The translations under genes and the position numbers were made by a program. A stretch of DNA of 64,000 nt, taken from the NCBI GenBank assembly GCA_002914845.1, contig JXTC01000051.1, forward strand, positions 935,676 to 999,675, given 5' to 3'. Below the pieces are notes generated by a model that worked only from the letters and a program-made list of their open reading frames with translations, searched no databases and was not told the DNA's origin. Each line of letters begins with the position of its first letter. Position 1 is the first letter of the stretch. Shown one piece after another: positions 59,701-64,000 of the stretch. This stretch comes from Trema orientale (lineage: Eukaryota; Streptophyta; Magnoliopsida; Rosales; Cannabaceae).

Positions 59701-59719
59701 CTTCTTTGGAACATGGCAT
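56708..59719 (-). CDS. DUF1666 family protein (often labelled ribosomal protein L34Ae), six exons, 623 aa
   Basis: Plant-specific protein of unknown role. Exons on the - strand: 59719-59574, 59482-58947, 58789-58430, 58125-57751, 57291-57083, 56953-56708. All donors are GT and acceptors AG, and phases agree (sum 1872 nt). The N-terminus MPCSKEEALVRLFYNVSSSF is followed by a hydrophobic segment (about residues 20-37, LFLLFFSLSFIFLYKFF), a likely membrane anchor. Then come SQNGYEYMFSDEEEDQ, a run of Glu coded by GAA repeats, and an Asp/His-rich acidic stretch. The DUF1666 region (about 348-623) has PYHELEAAYVAQICLTWEAL, QQFQQFQVLLQRYVENEPYE, GRRPEIYARMRLLAPKLLQV, SSPAFLIIMEDCIHTFMNFL and the C-terminal KVRILDGKLQRDSSPLFFPA. 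The name L34Ae rests on loose similarity and gives no evidence of a ribosomal role. A TATA-like TTTATAAA lies about 165 bp upstream of the ATG. Confidence 0.93.
57662..57700 (+). repeat. (AAT)n(AAG)n microsatellite in a DUF1666 intron
   Basis: About eight AAT units followed by about five AAG units, in the intron between the fourth and fifth exons. Confidence 0.9.
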
Positions 59720-59880
59720 TTTCTTTTATTTTTCTTTTGGTTGGTTATTGTAAATGAGTGCCTCAACACTGCTTTTACTAAGCAAAGTGGAGGACTACTC
59801 CTTGGGAAAGCGTGTTCTTTGGTTGCTTTCTTAAAAATCTCTTCCTTAATTTGTTTGGTCAAAATTGTCCTTTATGATTC

Positions 59881-59890
59881 TTTATAAAAT
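59881..59890 (-). promoter_or_regulatory. TATA-like box of the DUF1666 gene
   Basis: ATTTTATAAA on the - strand, about 165 bp upstream of the ATG, would place the start of transcription near 59850 with a leader of about 130 nt. No ATG lies between. Confidence 0.4.
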
Positions 59891-62800
59891 GTCCAACATG
59901 TCCCCGAGCTTAGTGTACCTTTTTATTTTTATTTTCGTTGGAAGGATCAAATAATCAATTGGAATTTACATTTGTTCATTTTTCAATCATTTAATGTAAA
60001 TGCAAGGATAAATTTGTCATTTAAATGCAAAGCTAGCTAGCTAGCTAGGAAGGGATGGATCATCACTATCATCTTCTCAAAATATTTCCTTTACTCTCTA
60101 GTCTCTCCTGATCAGGGTATTACTCGTACTTTTCCTTTATCCTTAATTTATGATGAATGGAAAACATATTAACTATTACTTATAAGAAATTAACAAAATT
60201 TTGGTTTTTATTTCTTTGGTATATTTTCAAGATATTCATATAGAAATATATAAACGGTCAAACATTCAAACCCATAGGGATCCAATAAATCGCTAGTTCT
60301 TTCACATGTGACCACATTTTAAAAACAAAATGAAGAAGAATCATTTGAAGTTCACTTTGCCTTAAAAAGTACAAAATCTTGTATTATAGTGTCTATTTCA
60401 ACTAGAGAAACTAATATGTTGCAGCTGCTAATCTCTGAAAAAAGAGACTTCTTATCCACAAAATTAAAAAGGAAAATAAAAACAAAAATAAAAAGAAGAG
60501 ACCAATACCAAACCTACGTGTTATATATACACGTATGGCTTCCACTTTTAAAAAGAAGTAATAATTATGAAATTAAGATTATATTACTCCACCAAAAAAG
60601 TTGAGAAAACAAATCATATCAAATTTAATTAAATATTCTCATAAGTTTTTGAGATAGTTCCGTAGTTTAATGGTAAATTAACTAATGCGAGTATTCTTTG
60701 CCTCCTAACGGAATAAAGAGGCTTTTTAAAAGGTAATGAGGGCAGAGTGGTGTGTCGCCTGTTGGGATTTCTTTATAGAATTTTTGTTCTTAATTTGTCT
60801 TTAACTTTACCGCTAAGATTTCTGCAAACTCTGTTGTCTGGTTCACAATACATACATACATATGTGTATATATGTATGTGTGTATATATATATATATATA
60901 TAATTCAGTGACACGCATTATTATTTCTCGAATATGATAACCGAGTACTTAATTATCCGTTGTGTTACATGTTTGATTACAAACTATTATATATATATAT
61001 GGCTACTTTTATCTCAATATAATTTCCTCTAGATCAAGAAATAACAAATATGAAGGGCTTCATGGAAGAGAAATATATTTATATATGATCTTTCTCTCAA
61101 GAAAAACTGGCACACGCTTTTGATTCAGATGAAATCATCATTGACTACTCAAAAATTAAAGGGGCAATATTAAATATGACCGACAAGGTGTATAAATGAA
61201 TAATAGATTAGGGAGATTTTGGTAAGCTTGCTATTTCGTAGAAGAGCCTAGCTATTTAGATGACCGTGGATGTTGCACTCACTGAACTCTCTGGTTATCA
61301 GTTATCATTCATTGAATCTGAAGAGTCACCTCTAGGATTACCTTCATAGTCATTTTGGTTAGAGTCACTAAGTCTCAAGTGACTCTATGGGAAATATATG
61401 AATTGTTAACTTTTTTATGAAAGATAAGAATTTGTCAATCTCTATTCTCTAAGACCATACCAACATCATATAAGACTGGATGCGTCAAACGCATCGTAGG
61501 CACGACTCATTTATGTTACAATCAACCATATTTTTGTCTTTGGCCTTGCACGACCTATTTCTTAGATATGTTGTGTGAGCTACCCCAAGATCATAAATAT
61601 GAAAATTAGGCCTTGTACGATATTTTTAGACAAGAATTAGAAAAGCACGATAGACTCAGTTTTTTCTAGATCTGGTGCCATATTTTTTAGAAAAATACCA
61701 CTTTTTAGAAGGTTTTTAGAAAAATTATATTTTCTAAAATATTAACTAGTAACTGGTAATTAATTTTCAAGCATTGGTAACTAGTAAATAAAGATATTTA
61801 TAACTGGTATATAACTGGTAACTGGCAAATAGTTTTTAGACAATAGTAACTAGTACCCTTTTAAAAATGTTATTTTTCTAATTTTTTTTAAAAAAGTGGT
61901 ATTTAAAGCAAACGGTATGGGAATTGGAAAAAAATCTGACCTACTATATTTTTATAGTTCTTTTTTTTTTATTTTTGTAGGTAGAAGTGTTAGAAACCCA
62001 TCATAAATTACAGGCCTAACATGATCTATTAGTCCATTGATCTAACATGCCGTACTATGTCGATCCATATATTTACACGTGTCAGTCTATCACAGCCAAA
62101 ATTAGCCCATTTAATTAGTATTTTTTTTTTGGTTTAATATTGTTTAATGCACTTCTTTTCCCACATAATTAAATACATTTTTTAAGGCAAGAAATATTTT
62201 TTTTTTCTTTTTACATAAAAGTACTAAAAGGGAAACTTAGAAAATATTTGCATAACTTCTTATTATGTTGTTGTGCCAGCAGAAGCACAAATTACGGACT
62301 TGTTATACTGAACGCTAAAAAAAATGGTTTATAACAAAATATAAATAACTTGAAAATCACAAATGATATAGAGATTTATCGTAATTCTGCTTTTGACCTA
62401 TGGCTATATGTAAGAGATGTTAAAAAAATGCCACTACAACTGAGAAATTCTACAGCCAAGGGGATTACAAAAGAGATCGGACAAAATATCTCATAGCCCA
62501 AAACCAAAATACATCAAAATGTCTCTCTCAAAAGTAAGAACAAATTAATAAGAAAATACAATTTTCTTATTTAAACAAAACTTGCTGGCCAAACTGAATT
62601 AAGGAGAGAACAAACCTGATGAAATAAAAAAGTGGTCGTTATTGCAAATCTTTAAAACACGAGATTACAAAAGAGGTCTAAAAAAAATATGTCATAGTTT
62701 ATTAAGTAGATTTTCACCAAGTTGGTATAAATTTAATAACTTACACATCATGATAAAATTTGTAGATAAATGATACACTACTAATTAGGTATCATAAACC

Positions 62801-63010
62801 AATTCAAATACATAGAAAAAGTATTTTAAAGCAGCTTATTAAAACTTGATACATATAGAACTATATTTAAAAATTGGAACCCCACATCTCACAATGCGAA
62901 AGAAAATTAACCACACTGCGTGTTGTGCCTTGATTGGCGTCCATAATTAAGTGGAGATTTTGCAACCCTAATGCTTGTCGTGCTACTGTACAAATGGGCC
63001 GATTTGGCAC
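59891..63010. other. Intergenic DNA with decayed hAT-like and GTAACT-type repeats
   Basis: No gene is supported. 61450-61640 and 61990-62110 keep wording like the GTGCCGTGCC hAT family (GCGTCAAACGC.., CATGCCGTAC, AAAATTAGCCCATTTAATTAG). 61655-61930 resembles the 39400 repeat. (AT)-rich microsatellites lie at 60850-60902. Confidence 0.4.
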
Positions 63011-63288
63011 TCTTAATAGCTCTATATCTATTTTTAGGAAACTTTTATCAGTAACAATTTTAAAATATATATTTCGCCACATAGCAGCTAACTAACATTT
63101 TGAAATGGATGGATCTATTGCACCTCATTATTTCTCTTCTCACCTCATTATTTCTCTTAATAGCTCTATATCTATTTTTAGGAAACTTTTATCAGTAACA
63201 ATTTTAAAATATATATTTCGCCACATAGCAGCTAACTAACATTTTGAAATGGATGGATCTATTGCACCTCATTATTTCTCTTCTCACC
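63011..63288 (+). repeat. Perfect tandem duplication of 134 bp (period 144)
   Basis: 63011-63144 and 63155-63288 are identical over 134 bases, joined by 10 bases. A short repeat (CCTCATTATTTCTCTT) lies at the junction and could have guided the event. Confidence 0.92.
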
Positions 63289-64000
63289 CTTTTTCTAAGG
63301 TTACCCTTTTTATATTTCAAAAAATTTAAATATGTCTTTTGCCACCTCTTTTAATTCCAAAATTGACCATAAACTATTTGAATAATAATTTTCCTTTAAT
63401 TCTTCATAGTAATTATATCTCACTATTCATTAGTGTTAAAGTTTTCATTACAATTTCTTTCCATTTTTTCTATTATTTTTCCGAGAATTTTCTGTTTCTT
63501 TATAATATTTCAGAACGTGTCTATTCCTTTTTTGCCCCTTTAGATCCATAGAGTATATTTTTAATTAAAATATTATAAAAAAGAAATGAGAGATTAATAA
63601 ATTAATATATCTTTTCACTAATCTTCTTTTTTTTTTTTTCTGTTTTTTCAAAGAAGAACAAAAATGATTGAAATATAATTTGTTTCTCTCTCAAAGAACA
63701 CATAGACGAGAGAAATGATCTTATATGTATATAAAAGAGGGAAAAAAATTTTGTTTATCAATTTTTTGTCTTCTGAGTTTTTATTTATTTATAGAATGGG
63801 TCATCGTTTACATAGTCATGGTGTATTTGTAGTTTGTGAAAAAAATTCATTTGATTTCCATTTACTTTGTTTGAAATACGACAATGATAGTAGGAAAAAA
63901 ATACATTTGATGATAGAGAATTGAGAACAATTTAAGACGAAGAGTTATTTATTATTTTTTTTATATTGTTATGTTTTTTCTTTACTTGTATATTTTTGTC
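63289..64000. other. Intergenic DNA, no gene seen
   Basis: Very AT-rich, with ORFs of up to 70 codons that lack any protein signal. Confidence 0.45.

Noticed and set aside
60655..60780. tRNA-like wording (TAGTTTAATGGTAAATT)
   Set aside because: No acceptor stem, anticodon arm or T arm could be paired; not a tRNA.
1..64000. CRISPR arrays, operons, riboswitches, prophage
   Set aside because: The repeats seen are plant transposon or microsatellite repeats; the window is eukaryotic and no such bacterial feature is present.

Overview
The window looks like nuclear DNA of a flowering plant, most likely a eudicot. It is strongly AT-rich, its genes are broken by many short AT-rich introns, it holds plant-specific protein families, and the space between genes is packed with MITEs, hAT-type elements, LTR retrotransposons and microsatellites. 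The species cannot be named from the sequence alone. A run of 14 N (2598-2611) and a single N (18434) mark assembly gaps or uncertain bases.

Three protein-coding genes can be rebuilt exon by exon with consistent splice phases. (1) A 21-exon minus-end-directed-type kinesin (KIN-14 with an N-terminal calponin-homology domain, 1082 aa) lies on the + strand at 9394-15975. One motor-domain intron (13069-13222) has the sequence of a U12-type AT-AC intron, and the first coding intron is an in-frame 90-nt, stop-free 'exitron'. (2) A small three-exon gene lies on the - strand at 29137-29974. It encodes 170 aa of a conserved plant family of unknown function, has an intron in its 5' UTR, and is hidden behind longer ORFs on the opposite strand. 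(3) A six-exon DUF1666 gene (623 aa, often labelled 'ribosomal protein L34Ae') lies on the - strand at 56708-59719. It has an N-terminal membrane segment and a long acidic middle.

The rest is mostly mobile DNA. A decayed Ty1/copia element (- strand, about 42780-47085) keeps gag, protease, integrase, reverse transcriptase and RNase H in order but has many stops and no downstream LTR. A complete LTR-to-LTR Ty3/gypsy element (49402-55795) has a perfect 5-bp target duplication. It carries only a broken gag-protease plus an antisense coiled-coil ORF before the 3' LTR, and it has no reverse transcriptase or integrase, so it is non-autonomous. A solo LTR (2612-4467) abuts the N-gap. Several short-element families recur: a 200-250 bp TA-flanked MITE in four copies (two head to tail at 41557-42060), a second TA-flanked family, a 300-bp repeat with inverted copies on either side of the kinesin gene, hAT-type elements (one with a perfect 8-bp duplication) and two foldback elements. 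There are also local tandem duplications of 20 to about 390 bp.

The three genes share no evident pathway: one is a cytoskeletal motor, the other two are conserved plant proteins of unknown role. There is no operon logic. No wholly new system was found. The most unusual points are the AT-AC intron, the exitron, the hidden 170-aa gene and the stripped-down gypsy element with its antisense ORF.
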